Assembly: GCF_030253575.1 (NCBI RefSeq)
Contig: NC_080569.1
Location: 27,999,501 to 28,063,500, forward strand
Origin: Rhododendron vialii
Lineage: Eukaryota > Streptophyta > Magnoliopsida > Ericales > Ericaceae
Reading direction: 5' to 3'
Length of the DNA stretch: 64,000 bases
The translations under genes and the position numbers were made by a program. This document shows, one piece after another, positions 10,224-22,017 of the stretch. The first letter of the stretch is position 1; every line of letters starts with the position of its first letter. Under the pieces are notes generated by a model, which did no database searches, had not been told where the DNA came from, and saw only the letters and a list, made by a program, of their open reading frames with translations.

Positions 10224-12267
10224 ACCATCATCCATCTGATGGTCCATCAACTTCCCAGACCCGTTTGCTTCTTGAACCATCCCTTCGTTCTGCACGGACC
10301 ACCACGATCCGGGTACGCCGTATTCATCATTCAACCCATCCAAGTTATTGAACGACTTGTTAACAAGCGCGATATCGCGATCAGCTTCCAACTCAAACCC
10401 GCCTTTCGATACTTGCGTTTCCCTGACTCCTTGCAAATACGCCTTCAATTTATGCCGACTCAACAGGTTCCCGGGACTCTTCAAGTACGGGGATTTCGTC
10501 GTGTCAATCTTCAATTCTTTGCCTACTTTTGAGTAACCGATGAACGGATAATTCGGGACAATGTCAAGGGCATTGCGAATGCGCAGGACGTGAAGATCAT
10601 TTAGTCCGTTGAACACCTTTTTGAAGCCTGAATCTCCGACTTTAGGGCTTGCAAACACAAAGGCCGTTACTGGAAAGGCATTGTTTGGTCGACCTCTATA
10701 TGTGTTCAGTCCATTGGCAACTATGTCAACTGCGTTTAGGGTTGCGATCGCTGCTCCCAAGCTGTGGCCAACTACAGTTATGCTGATATCTTCGTCCTTG
10801 TATTGTTCCACAAGTCTCTTGATCTCAGTGTCAACCTAAAATATTCGATTACATAGCCGGTAAGAGAAAACATGGATTAGAGTTAACGAACGGACATTAC
10901 TAATACTACAAATGAAAAATAAGACTTTTCCAAAAAGAATTAATTAATAAGGAATTACGGTCTAAGAGTTATTAACGAATCAAAACTTTTCTAAAATGGC
11001 AAAAAATGTAAATTGAAGGCCTTAACAAAGGAATTAGGCCGAAATACACTGATCCAAGCTCGTTCGAAATTTGTCTAATCGGGTAATTTTGCAATTAAGC
11101 ATCGTTTGGGATTCTGAAGCTTCAACTGGTCCAATTGATCATGAAATTAGGCCTCTATGTGTTCTACATCAAAATTAGTCCACTGGGATCCACAGGCTAC
11201 CTATAACCCTGAACTCACAACCCCTACAATGGAACTCAAACCCTGGCCTCCCTTGTGGGAGGACCAAGAAATACCATTGGACTACAAACCCTTTGGCCTC
11301 TAAAATTAAGTTGACGTAGGGGTAATTTTGAACTTATACCCTGGTTATTTATCCAAATTGCATTTACTCACCAAATAATTAAAATATCAATATATATTAT
11401 GCGTGATTGTGAATTATTTTTTGCCAAGTTACCGTTAAAATGTGCCTTGAATTGGTTTTTGGATCCTCCAAGAGTTGCCCTCTTGAATGAAAGATAAAGA
11501 CAACGTCGATCGGTCACATAGTTCAATGTCACAAAAATTGTTCACTCAATACATTTCTATGTACAAGTTTGCTTTATCCATAAAAATCTATTAAATTACG
11601 CACGTACCTGGTCTCTAGCACTGGACTTATTGAATGGTGATCTTGGATCAGCAGAAGTGTAGATGGAGTACCACCCCTGATGCACCTTTGGATCATGTTC
11701 CTCTCCAAGTATTTTCGAAGCAGAAACCAAATGGAATTCGAAGTCGTTTACCCATTCCAACGCCTCGATCGTCCCTCTCCAAGCAATAACAATATCTCTC
11801 CTCCCGAGAGCCGCCTTCCCCTCCTCCGTGGCCACCGCAACGTACCCCATCCAGTTGGACTCCTTGCTCCACGCCTCCCTCGACAGGGACTTGAAGATAA
11901 ATGCTTCGGGCTGAGGGACCGAGGATGTCGCGTACAAATACTTGGTCACGCGGTACTTGAACGGATTGCCTTGCTCTAGAAACACCTTAGCGAAGAGATC
12001 CTTCTTCGTGTACCGGCTACTTCCAGCATATTTTGATGCTTTATCCGAGAGGAAGTTGTCGTAAGTTGCTTGAGCCATTTCTCCGTAGTGAATAATGTAT
12101 CGACGGAGATCGATGTCTAGAGGATCTAGCAATCCTTTCCAGTTTTGTTCTCCGCTGAGAAGCCTCCAATTTTTGGGTATGTTGCTATCGCCCGTATTCG
12201 TGATTTTTTCATCGAGTTCTTTAACTCGATGGCATTGTTTATTTTTTGATCGGCAAAAGATAAACAT
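10158..12267 (-). CDS. Class-II phospholipase A1 (DAD1-like lipase), copy A
   Basis: This family cleaves sn-1 acyl chains from glycerolipids in the cytosol. The DSEL/PLA1-IIgamma member also acts on mono- and diacylglycerols. Exon 1 is 12267-11608 and exon 2 is 10835-10158, with a 772-bp GT-AG intron at the SARDQ|V junction. The predicted protein has 445 residues. Exon 1 carries the family N-terminal region ([31 protein letters not shown]). Exon 2 carries GHSLGAA with the nucleophile Ser at about residue 245, then NALDIVP and the His of RHKLKAYL. There is no organelle transit peptide. Oddities: the ATG used by C and D (MSPIELLF) is ACG here, so the first Met is nine residues further in; the catalytic-His segment is more changed than in C-E; and the last 21 residues come from the adjoining foreign block. 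It may be functional but is the least conserved of the four two-exon copies. Confidence 0.85.
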
Positions 12268-12381
12268 ATTAAAGAGAAGCTGGATAGGGGACGTTGAGAA
12301 AGAAAGGTATTGGGAAATTAAATCAAAGAGGGGGAAATTAAGCTTGATGGCCTAGATAGTTAATTGGTTGCTTTATAGTAT

Positions 12382-12388
12382 ATTTATA
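12382..12388 (-). promoter_or_regulatory. TATA box of lipase A
   Basis: TATAAAT on the - strand lies about 115 bp upstream of the first usable ATG. The same box in the same surroundings is found upstream of copy C at 30871-30877. Confidence 0.5.
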
Positions 12389-12771
12389 CTACTGAAGTAC
12401 TATTGAGATCGAGTTCCATGACTTGATCAAATCTATCTTTGACTGGTTTAGTGTCTTTATAATTTTTTACTATATATTTTCAACTTCTAAACCCCTCAGG
12501 AAAATTCTGGATCTGTCGACATACACATTACGTTCAAGCAAGGGAAAATATAGCACTGCAGTCTCTATCGATGGGATTGTCAAAGGTTATCTTTGGATTT
12601 TTGCAATAAATTAAGTCTTAAACTAAAAAAATCAGAATATAGTTTTAGTTCTGTTTTGTTTTGTTTTGAGGAAGTTAATTATATCATGCTAGAATTTGTG
12701 AAAGTAAGTTACCCATGCACCACGCTTGAGTTCGTAATGAGACCCCTCTCACAATGTACCATCTAAGCATC

Positions 12772-12784
12772 TCACACACACACA

Positions 12785-12822
<38 letters not shown>

Positions 12823-12832
12823 CACACACACG
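12772..12832. repeat. (CA)n(CT)n(CA)n microsatellite upstream of lipase A
   Basis: A CA run, about 16 CT units and a second CA run. CT tracts sit at the corresponding place upstream of copies C and D. Confidence 0.95.
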
Positions 12833-13783
12833 CTAACTAAATGAATTTATGTACTTATGTATGCATATACATTTTGACACCATGGATGATGCGAATCATT
12901 AGTTTGACATGGTCATGTAGTTAGCTAAAATGATCATGTTCAATAGACATATTCTTTCGTTCAAAGCCCATGCTATTTGAAGTGCTAGAACAAACAATCC
13001 TATTTTAAACAAAAAGAATGAAAAAGAAACACATAAAGTCCAACTAGTTGGATACATCAAGGATTGGGTATCAACCCTGATCAGCAAACTATACCTCCAT
13101 ACGATACGTGCTTCAGGAAGCCAAGGGATATGATAAGTTTGAGACAAAATTGAAAAAAATTGGTTGCATCGACCGAAAGTTGTTTTAAAAAGTATGGCAA
13201 GCTAGTGATTATATAAATGCCTATAGATACACGGTTCCAAAGCTTCTACTGATAAATGAGTAACGGATTACAAATTTGTGAATATATCTTATCTTCTTCT
13301 TCTTCTTTTTATGATAAACTAGATAAAATTGCAACATGTTTCACTATCCAAATTGCACTTGATCACTTGATTATAGCGCACGTGTTTCACAACCCAAATT
13401 GCAACATTTTCCTTGAAACCACCATGAGTTTGCTCCCTTTCGATTTTCGCATCTCATTTATTCGATGGTGACACAATATACTTCTTCGATCTCCATTTAT
13501 TATCTCCTAAAGAAAAAGTCTGAATTCTTTGTGAATTGCTATAAAATTTTGCCTAAGCTGGTGGGGCAAAACAAAAATTTAGTCAAGGTTTTTTTTTTTT
13601 CTTTTCTTTTTTCTTACTATGGTTCATTCAAAAAAATAAAAGAAGAAGAAATGAAGCTAAAAATGATCGCTATCTTGGATAGTATTTTATATGTACCTAC
13701 TTTGTTAAACTGGATTATGACACCACGAAATGGATGATGAGTACCACATGGCGGTCATATCAGGTTAGGTGAATCTTGGCCTT

Positions 13784-13918
13784 CAAACATTTTTTTTTTT
13801 AATCAGAAAAAAAAAGTTTCATTAACTTATAAACACAAAGTTACAGAGATAACAGGATATTGGATACACCGGCCTCATCTAAGACCCTCTTCTCCAAACC
13901 ACACAGAGGAACTGAAAT
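13784..13918 (-). mobile_element. Short retroposon insertion, block-1 specific
   Basis: A poly-T run followed by AATCAGAAAAAAAAAGTTTC, the reversed LINE/SINE-type tail, splits the sequence that is continuous in the paralogue (CTTCACATATATTTGAATGAC near 32410). No clear target duplication could be read. Confidence 0.55.
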
Positions 13919-14067
13919 ATATTGAATGACTCAATCAAATGCCATGCTACTTGAAGTTATCAGGTTCGAACAATTCAAACAAGAAATCAAGAATTAGGGC
14001 TAACCCTTTTGTCAAATTCAAAAAGCAGACTGGGTAACTCTGAATTTCATTCTAACGGCAAACTCTC

Positions 14068-16353
14068 AAAAGCTTTCATTGGGGGTAAACAGATTTTGGA
14101 TGGAGTGCTTATAGCGAATGAGACCATTCATAGCTGGAAGAATAGTTCTTAAGGGGGCCTTATTCTCAAAATTGACTTCGAAAGAGCTTATGATTGCATC
14201 AATTGGTTGTTTCTCTTTGATCTTCTGACTAAAATGGGATTTGGGAAAAAATGGTGTCGTTGGATGAAGGAGTGTGTGTCCTCGGTATCTGTTGGGATTT
14301 GTCCCACATTGGTTAATTATCTCCTCCAATACTAGTATATAAGCTTGGGCGGCCTCTCCACTCTTTGCCAATTGGTTTGGAGTTGGATGCTTTAACATGG
14401 TATCAAAGCTAGAGTTTCGGAGGCTTTTCCCCTTTGTCTGTGCCATAGTTGCACTTTCTTTCATTGTGATCCGTGTGTTCCGAATCCTTTGTTTACCTCT
14501 CCACGTGCGAGTCAGGGGTTGCACGTGCGGGGGAGTATTGGGATTTGTCCCACATTAGTTAATTATCTCCTCCAATACTAGTATATAAGCCTGGGCGGCC
14601 TCTCCACTCTTTGCCAATTGGTTTGGAGTTGGATGCTTTAACAGTATCAATGTCAGTGTTGATCAATGGCTCACCGTCAAGAGAGTTTCATATTCAAAAA
14701 GGCCTTTGTCAAGGGGATCCGTTGTCCCCTTTTCTTTTCAACATAGTTGTTGAAGGGCTAAACATCTTGCTGGAAAGAGCCAAGGAACTGAATATTATTA
14801 AAGGGGTAAGAATTGGGGTTAATGGGGTAATAGTCTCACACCGACAGTTTGCGGATGATACGATTATGTTTTGTAACAATGATAGGGGAGGGATGGCCAA
14901 TATCAAAAGAATTCTTAGATGCTTCCAACTCATGTCTGGACTTAAGATTAATTTCTCCAAAAGTTCACTGTGTGGAGTGAATATTCCTCATCAGGATGTC
15001 ATCTCCCTAGCTCGGATTATGGAGTGCAAAAAAGTTGATCACTTGCTAATCAAGTACTTGGGCTTGCCGTTGGATGCTAATCCCTCTAGAATCAAAACGT
15101 GGGATCCAGTGGTTGCTAGAATGGAAAAGAGGCTGTCTATGTGGCATAGAAGACATAATTCTTCTGGAGGTAAACTTACTTTAATTAATTCCTTCCTTGG
15201 CAGCTTACCCATCTACTTCATGTCCCTTTTCAAGATGCCAATTTCGGTAGCAAAGAGGTTAGAGAAAATCCAAAAACAGTTTTTTTGGGGCGATACAGTG
15301 GGCATTAAAAAGCTTCATTTGGTTAAATGGGAGATGATTTCTAAAAAGAAGGAATATGGTGGGTTAGGAGTGAAGAATTTGATTACTCAAAATCTTGCTC
15401 TTTTGGCCAAGTGGTGGTGGAGGTTCTATAAGAACACTGATTCCCTTTGGGTGAAGGTTATTAAATGTAAATACAATCTGGAGCAAAGCTGTTGGTTACC
15501 CCGTTTGCCTGTGTCTGGTATGGTTTCGAATATCTGGAGGGACATTTGTTCGGTAGGGGAGGCATCTTCATGTATTGGGACTATTATTCAAGAAGGTTTT
15601 AGACGGCAAGTTCATTCCGAACAAGAAATTTCCTTTTGGCACCATACATAGATGGGGGACACTACTCTTAAGGAGGAGTTCCCACGTCTTTACATCAAGT
15701 CATTGCAAAAAAATGAGATGATTAGTGTTTTGAAAGGTGGTAGTGGAGTGGGGAATTGGAATCTCCTATTCCGAAGAATTCGGTATGATTGGGCAATTCA
15801 ACAACCGGAGGATTTACAACAAAGGCTTCATGCAGTGACTTTGGATCATTCTAAACGTGATTTGTTGAAGTGGAGGTGGGCCTCTGATGGTTGTTGCTCG
15901 GTGAAATCAGTGTTCAACAAATGGGAACAGTTCGAAAATGCAAGAAATATGGTATTGGAAACAATCTGGAAAAATCTCAGCCCTCCTAAGGTGGAGATTT
16001 TTGTGTGGGTGGCCCTTTAGGATAGAGTGGCTACTAGATCTGTGCTTTAAAGTAGAAACTTGATCCTTGAAGGCAATTCAGCACTTTGCCCGTTGTGTTC
16101 TATGCATTTGGAGACACCCCAGCACCTTTTTCTACATTGTAAATTCTCTTGGGATGTTTGGTCTTTGATCCTGGATTGGTGGCATGTGAGATGGGTGTGT
16201 CCTCAATCTCTGAAGTTCTCTTTACTTTGTGGTTTGACAATAGATTTAGAAATTTGGAGAATCATTTGTAGGAAACGACATTCTTTGCTACAATTTGGTC
16301 ATTGCGGTTGGCGAGGGATGACTACGTGTTCAATAATGCTTCGACAGGAGTAG
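14068..16353 (+). pseudogene. LINE ORF2 (reverse transcriptase) remnant, non-functional
   Basis: Reverse-transcriptase blocks are visible in order: LILKIDFERAYDCINW with the first catalytic Asp (about 14160-14205), QKGLCQGDPLSPFLFN after the nested insertion, and the FADD catalytic motif at 14848-14859. These are followed by the LKINFSKS and YLGLPL blocks of plant LINEs. The C-terminal zf-RVT region follows (PPKVEIFVWVAL, then CPLCSMHLETPQHLFLHC). The endonuclease domain is absent because of 5' truncation. In-frame stops at about 14145, 15649-15651, 16018-16020 and 16048 and the nested element show it is dead. No host role is suggested. Confidence 0.9.
14290..14643 (+). mobile_element. TRIM-like miniature LTR retrotransposon nested in the LINE
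   Basis: Two 108-bp LTRs (14290-14397 and 14536-14643) differ at only a few positions and surround a 138-bp internal region. The left LTR starts TGTTGGGATT and both end TTTAACA. Directly after the left LTR comes TGGTATCAAAGC, a primer-binding site for initiator methionine tRNA. Directly before the right LTR is the purine tract GCGGGGGAG. Each LTR contains a TATATAAGC promoter-like box. The 5-bp target duplication GTATC flanks it (14285-14289 and 14644-14648). At 354 bp it codes for nothing and would depend on proteins from another element. Confidence 0.92.
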
Positions 16354-16874
16354 GGCAAGTGGGTGAGGTGATCAAAACCAGAGTCGCAATGTGTATTAAG
16401 GTGAAGTTCGATATCAAGGTATACATTGTGAAGGATTTTAAAGGTTTCCTTGATGGAGTTAGAAAGGTGAAATTGTAATATGTGTTTGAAGTGTGTCAAG
16501 TGATCCGTCCAACTCTCTATTGGATGTTTATTTTTAGTGTTTCTCCCTTTTTTCTTCTTTGTCTGATCTCAAGCGTCGTGTGCTTTCGATGTTCCCCTCG
16601 ATGTAACCTTTCGAGATTTATAAAAGTTTCTTTTGCCGAGGAAAAAAAAAAGATGATGGATTTAGCTAAGATATTGTTTGTGTTACTGTATTAATTTGGA
16701 TTATTGGCTTCGAAAAAAGATGGCCAAAACGTGCGTTATTCTTGCCAAAGCCAAAAAGCTGGCTTTACGACTCCAGGATAGTTAAATAGTTAGCCTCTTG
16801 GCCTCAAATTGCCAATTTTCAGCTAATTTATTTGCGTTAACCGTATCGCTTTTGGTTTTTGAGGTAAGAAAAGC

Positions 16875-18752
16875 TGTTAGGAGTATGATCGGCCTGAGGC
16901 TTTCTCCTGTGCACACCAAGGCCAAATTCGTTGAATGACTGGTATCGATTTAAAAGGTTAAGTCTTGTGAGTGGTGAGTCATTCAATTGTATATTAAGAT
17001 CTAATTCTTATTTATTCGATGTGGGACTCAATCCTTTACACATGTTCCTAACAATCTCCCCCTCATCCTCATGTGTGAACCATGCATTGAGTCTAGGTCC
17101 CCCTCGATTTCATCCGCTTGACACCCCCTTGATCCATGATCTTTTTACTCTCCAATACCGATTTAACCCCGGATTTCTCCGCACCCACTCCATCGATCGA
17201 GAGCCAACCCCTTTACTCTATTGAGAGCTGTTAGCCCAAAGGTTTATATAGAATACCTTATTGATTTTGATGATAACAAACACGTGTTCAATTAACTTTA
17301 TTTTGATTAATTGACAGAGCACTTTAATTATTGGCCTGGTTCTTATCACTATATTAATCCTGGAGTGTTTTCTTAATCGGTCCACTAATATTCAAGGTTG
17401 CTTTTGTGAAATATCTTATGGCTAAGCTATGTACTTGTTGCACAGGATTATTTTCTTTCTAAACCCAGACATATTCGGCTGTTCCTCTAAAATCCTTGCC
17501 GTGGATTAATTCAAGCTCTTGAAGAAAAGGCAATTAACAAAGGAACCTATCTCCAATAGTCAAGAGTAAAAGAAGAAAAGAAAAGTTTAAGGACAAATCT
17601 TTCCTTTATGTTCCAAACGGCTATAATTAATTATGGGAACATGCATCTTGCTTTGAAACAAACTAGAATGGAAAGAATCATTAAGCCAAGATTTTGGAGC
17701 TGATTGTCTCTAACGGCTAGAAGGAAAATTCAACGTTTAATTGATTCTTCATGGTTAAAAAGAAAAGTCGACAAAGGAAGCCATTGACAAAAGTTTTGAA
17801 GAAAATACTTGTGAGCTGTCACTTGCAAATCAGTCAATCAACTCAACTCTTCATCTTGATATCTATATATTTGTGTGTGTGAGAGTTTTTATTTTAATCT
17901 TTATTGTAAAGGGGATTGTACACCATTATTTATACTTTTGAGAGAGATTATCTTTTTGCGAGTGGTTTTGGAGAGAAAATCACTTGGAGTTGGGTGTTAC
18001 TAGCATCGGAGTCAAAATTAGTTGGGTTAGGTGTGACTAACACCGGAGTCAAAAATAGTTGGAGCGATTGGGGATAGATTGCTCGTTGTAAAGGTTGTCT
18101 AGCACCCGCGAAGCTAGAAAAATTGTAACTATTGGAGATAGTGCAGCAAATCCCGAGTTGGACACTTGGGGAGTAGACTAGGTCGTGAAATTGCGGACCG
18201 AACTTGCGGACCGAACAACTATAAATCATTGCGTTTGATTCTCTCTTCCCTACTCTCTTTACTTTCCGTTTTGCATATCAATATTACATGAGTAGAATAG
18301 TATATCATTGAAATTGGAATTATAGTTGAATAGATTGCAATTAGCTTTTTAAAATTCCGCGTTATATTTGAGATACCCAATTCACCCTCTTCTTGGGTTG
18401 CTATTTGGACCAACAAGAGCCTCCAGGCAACGCATTTTTTTTGCCATCCGCCTACATCCTTGCTCCATCGAGAGCCACCTTGGATATTTCTCGCTCCATA
18501 CAGAGTCTCCGTGCAAGCCCACCAAATCGGTTTGAGTCTGCCCAAAGATCGTCAACCTGGTTAGGGTGTGTGGGCACTCCGGTTTGGGTAACGATGTGGA
18601 CTTTCCAGTTTGGGTAAGGATGTGGGCTCTCCGGTTTGAGTCATTCAATGTATATTGGGTTTATGCGATGTGGTGTGAACTTCGTGGACACTCTCTAACT
18701 GATTAGACTTATGCGCACACGGAAGAACATCCGGCGGATTAGACTCCCAACA
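16875..18752. mobile_element. Solo LTR shared by both blocks, here split by a younger solo LTR
   Basis: The ends are TGTTAGGAGT and ACTCCCAACA, inverted relatives of each other as in LTRs, flanked by the 5-bp duplication AAAGC (16870-16874, 18753-18757). The block-2 copy is 32779-33471. The sequence upstream of D (GGTAAAAGTAAAACATG, near 41272) has no such insert, so insertion came after the D/E-type flank separated but before the young block duplication. Confidence 0.8.
17229..18415. mobile_element. Solo LTR (1187 bp, Copia-like), nested, block-1 specific
   Basis: It starts TGTTAGCCC and ends GGACCAACA with the 5-bp target duplication AGAGC on both sides (17224-17228 and 18416-18420). The block-2 allele at about 33160-33175 is empty (CATCGAGAGCCTCCATGC). 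The terminal phrase ATTCACCCTCTTCTTGGG resembles the LTR ends of Copia elements. No internal coding region remains. Confidence 0.85.
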
Positions 18753-20626
18753 AAAGCCATGAGGGATTTATGGTATGGGCTCGGGCTGAATCAATCCCAG
18801 ACATAGTCATGGAGTAGTTCTTTTTGCAGTAAAGTCATTGCTTCGACGTTTTACCAAGAGAAAAACATGGTATAGACCAATCACATTCTGATTCTTGCAG
18901 GTTTGAGGTAGATTTGCAAATAATTAAGTAGGGACTTGTATATTAAGAACCATCATTTTCAGGAAATTATGTGGGCAAGGAAATTAATTAACTATGTGGA
19001 ATTGGGTATTAAAAGGAATTCAAACACACGTTAGTCTATGGAATTTTTCTCCTCAAAGAGGGTCGGCAAAATGGTGTGAGACCCTAGTTTGACCCAACAA
19101 AACTCAGGTAAAGAAAAAAAAAACAGAGAGCGCGTAAATTACCAAAATCACCACAGAGGTTTCTAAAGATTACAGATTGCCTCACACTTGGGAAATTACA
19201 AAATAATCCCTGTCGCATAACAAATTACTTACATATCGTGATGTAGACGTTAGAAAATTGGATAAAATGACTGACATCATGAAGTCATAATTATAATAGA
19301 CCAAACCACCTTTTTGTAGCATGAGAAAGACTATTTTAACACCTCTGCAGCTTTACAAAAGAGATACAAAAGGATGGTGTAAACTGATTTCGTCAATTTT
19401 ACTAGCCGCTACATACAAGGGGGCAATTTGTTAGTATGTAATAAGGGATAGTTTGTAATTTCTCATATGTGATGGGGCAATCTATAATTTGCAAAAATCT
19501 TCGGGGTGGTTTTAGTAGTTTGTCCAAAAAAACACTCCAGACAATAAGTATTTATCATACAAAAAATCTTCTATTTTAAGGTTGTGGGAATCATAGATAT
19601 CCAGAGGCAGAGAGGGTAGAAAGCTTCTCTCTCTAAACAAAGTTCCGGGTTCTCTTAGGGTACATAGGAAAAAATTTCAGTGCCTCGCAGGTATCACGTA
19701 GTGCTTGCTCGGAGCATTTGAGTCGTTTATTGCGTTTTTGGGAGAGAGAAAAAAAGAGAGAAAGTGTTGGGATGAGAGGAGAGAGAGAGTTTCAATGAGA
19801 GTCGTCCAAAAGTGTATTGGACGGTCGAGATGTGCCGAGTGGGTAGTACGTGGGATATACTTGCGAAGCATTGAGAAATTAAAAAAATTTCTCAAGGTAC
19901 ATATATGTTACTATTGTTAATTTTTATGTCTCGATGATTCATGCTTCCACATGTAGTAATTGTGTTATCCATTGATACAAAATAAATGTTGTTTAGTTAT
20001 TTTTGCTGTATCCCTAGCCTTGTTCGTGTACCTATTTTTTTGAATCATGTGTCACGTGTCTGTGTCACTATCTATGTTCATGTCCATACACATACTACCT
20101 ATCTATGTTCGTGTCCATACACATACTACATATAGCTAGGAATTAGTAGGAACTTGCATCAGAAAAGAATCCACACCTAGCTCTCCCAAGCAAGCCTGTA
20201 CTACATACAAGTAAATAACTCAAAAGACAAACTAAATATCAGCAAAAACTTTGGGAAAAATGTTCTCCTAATTGCATATTAGGCTGTTTTCTCCTTCATT
20301 TGCTTCCAAGTCTAATGTCAAACTCATCTAACTTTACTCTTTATAATGCCTTCAAACAGTCGTCTATTCGGGTAAGGTTGGAGTGCAATTTTGTTCACTC
20401 TCCTTAAAAAAAAGTGAACATTACACTTTCACTTATTGGTTAAAATAATGTGAACCTCATCATAAAGTGATATCATGTTTACCATGCAATACACTTTTGG
20501 TAAGCATGACATCACTTTGCAGTGGGATTCACACTATTTTAACTAATAGAAAAGAATGTAATGTTTAGCCTCTTAAGTGTAGGGTGAACAAAACTCAACT
20601 GTAATTTAGCGTTCAATCTTCTGAAT
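18753..20626. other. Non-coding paralogous flank, 3' side of lipase B
   Basis: No gene is visible. It is closely similar by eye to 33472-35218, the 3' flank of D (for example CTCCAGACAATAAGTATTTATC and GGTTGTGGGAATCATAGATA). It carries no independent feature beyond small indels. Confidence 0.7.
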
Positions 20627-21256
20627 CTAACTCCACTGTAGCATTGTTATGAAATCACCATCTACCTCATGGTCCATCAACTTCCAAGACCCATTCGCTT
20701 CTTGAACCATCCCATTGTTCTGCACGCACCACCATGATTCGGGTACACCGTATTCGTCTTTCAACCCATCCATCGACTTGTTAACAAGTGCGATATCGCG
20801 ATCAGCTTCCAACTTAAACCCTCCTTTCGACCCTTGGGTTCCCGCGACTCCATGCAAGTACGCCTCCAAATTATGCCAACTCAACAGATTCCAGAAACCT
20901 TTCAAGTACTTGGATTTCGTCGTGTCAATATTCAATTCTTCGCCTACTTCCGGGTAACCTATGAAAGGATAATCTGGGACGATGTCATGGGCATTGCGAA
21001 TGCGTAGGACTCGAAGATCGTTTAGTCCATCGAACACCTTTTAGAAGCCAAAATCTCCAACTTTAGGGCTTGCAAACACAAAGGCTGTTACTGGAATGGC
21101 CTTGTTTGGTCGACCTCTGTATATGTTCAGTCCACTGGCAACTATGTCAACTGCGTTTAGGGTTGCCATCGCTGCTCCCAAGCTGTGGCCAACTACAGTT
21201 ATGCTGATATCTTCGTTCTTGTATAGTTCCACAAGTCTCTTGATCTCAATATCAAC
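20627..21256 (-). pseudogene. Lipase copy B: isolated exon-2 pseudogene of class-II phospholipase A1
   Basis: This is exon 2 only. It begins with [13 protein letters not shown] and retains [22 protein letters not shown] and the His of [12 protein letters not shown], so it comes from a formerly functional gene. Three lesions are visible. The Lys codon after GDFGF is TAA (about 21042). The 3' splice site reads CCG|GTT where the paralogue D has CAG|GTT. No exon 1 exists between here and 29 kb, because paralogy with D stops near 21400. The C-terminal end also differs from its relatives (FITMLQWS in place of the usual DGD/DGF ending). It is more similar to D than to A, C or E, as expected for the second gene of the duplicated block. 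Confidence 0.9.
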
Positions 21257-22017
21257 CGGATATATTGGATTACATAGTTAAATGACATTCCTATTAATAC
21301 TAATCATGTTGAAACTTTTTTTTCCAAATTTTATTTTCCAAGTGGAAAATGGTATTAAAACATAAGTTGACGTAGCCAATGGCGACTCTAGTATTTTGGA
21401 ACCATGGGATCATTTATAAGCATAAATTCTCTTACATTATAAATAAAAAAATCAAAAGTAATGACAACTAATAATCTAATTTCGACAAAAAATACATCAA
21501 AAGCTCAACAAGCATTTCAACTAAAACAATAAAAGATATCAAAAGGTATGTACTAAAAATCTTCCTTTTAGTTTCACCAAAAAAAGAAGATTATAGCATT
21601 GATCGGCAACTTTAGGCCTGTTTGATTAGAGTGGAAAAAGGTAGAAAATGGGAAAAAAAAAAAAAAAAACCCGACAATTATTTAACATTTCATTAGCATA
21701 AAAATATGCTAGAAAGTGTTTGTACAAAAATCCTTTAAACATGCAGCGAAGTACGTTTTAATTCCTTGTGAAACTTGTCAATTCTTATGATGCATTATTT
21801 ACATATATTGATTTGGCATTCCTATTGTAATCCATATTCTATGGTTGGGGTGATTTAGAAATATTCTTGCATCATTCTCACGAAACTTTTCATTTTAGTC
21901 GGACACATAAAACAAAGTAAAATTTAAGTTTTAGATTTTTGCCTTTCACCTCACTCTCTCTCATTTTTATTATCTATTATAGCATTCTTTTTAATTAAAT
22001 GGACTCATAGTGAATTA

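Larger units (their letters stand above)
12268..13780. other. Promoter-side flank of lipase A, paralogous to 30790-32420 and 38000-39650
   Basis: There is no gene here. The stretch aligns by eye with the DNA upstream of C and D (for example GTTCAAGCAAGG, GAGTTCGTAATG, and AGCTAAAATGATCATG near 12925). It therefore belongs to the ancestral lipase repeat unit. It contains the CA/CT microsatellite. Confidence 0.7.
14036..16651 (+). mobile_element. 5'-truncated L1-type LINE, inserted only in block 1
   Basis: The element starts inside ORF2, runs through reverse transcriptase and the C-terminal zinc-ribbon region, and ends with CTTTTGCCGAGG plus an A run. Directly after it the host sequence GATGATGGATTTAGC resumes. 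In block 2 the same host sequence is unbroken (CTAAAGATGATGGATTTGGC, 32534-32553). No clear target-site duplication is visible. A miniature LTR element interrupts it at 14290-14643. Confidence 0.9.

Noticed and set aside
14611-14660. Apparent Met start of the reverse transcriptase frame
   Set aside because: That stretch lies in the nested miniature LTR element. The true LINE frame begins before the insertion.
16931-17224. 97-codon + strand frame, with a relative at 32923-33303
   Set aside because: Both lie inside the shared solo LTR. Apparent conservation is only repeat homology.
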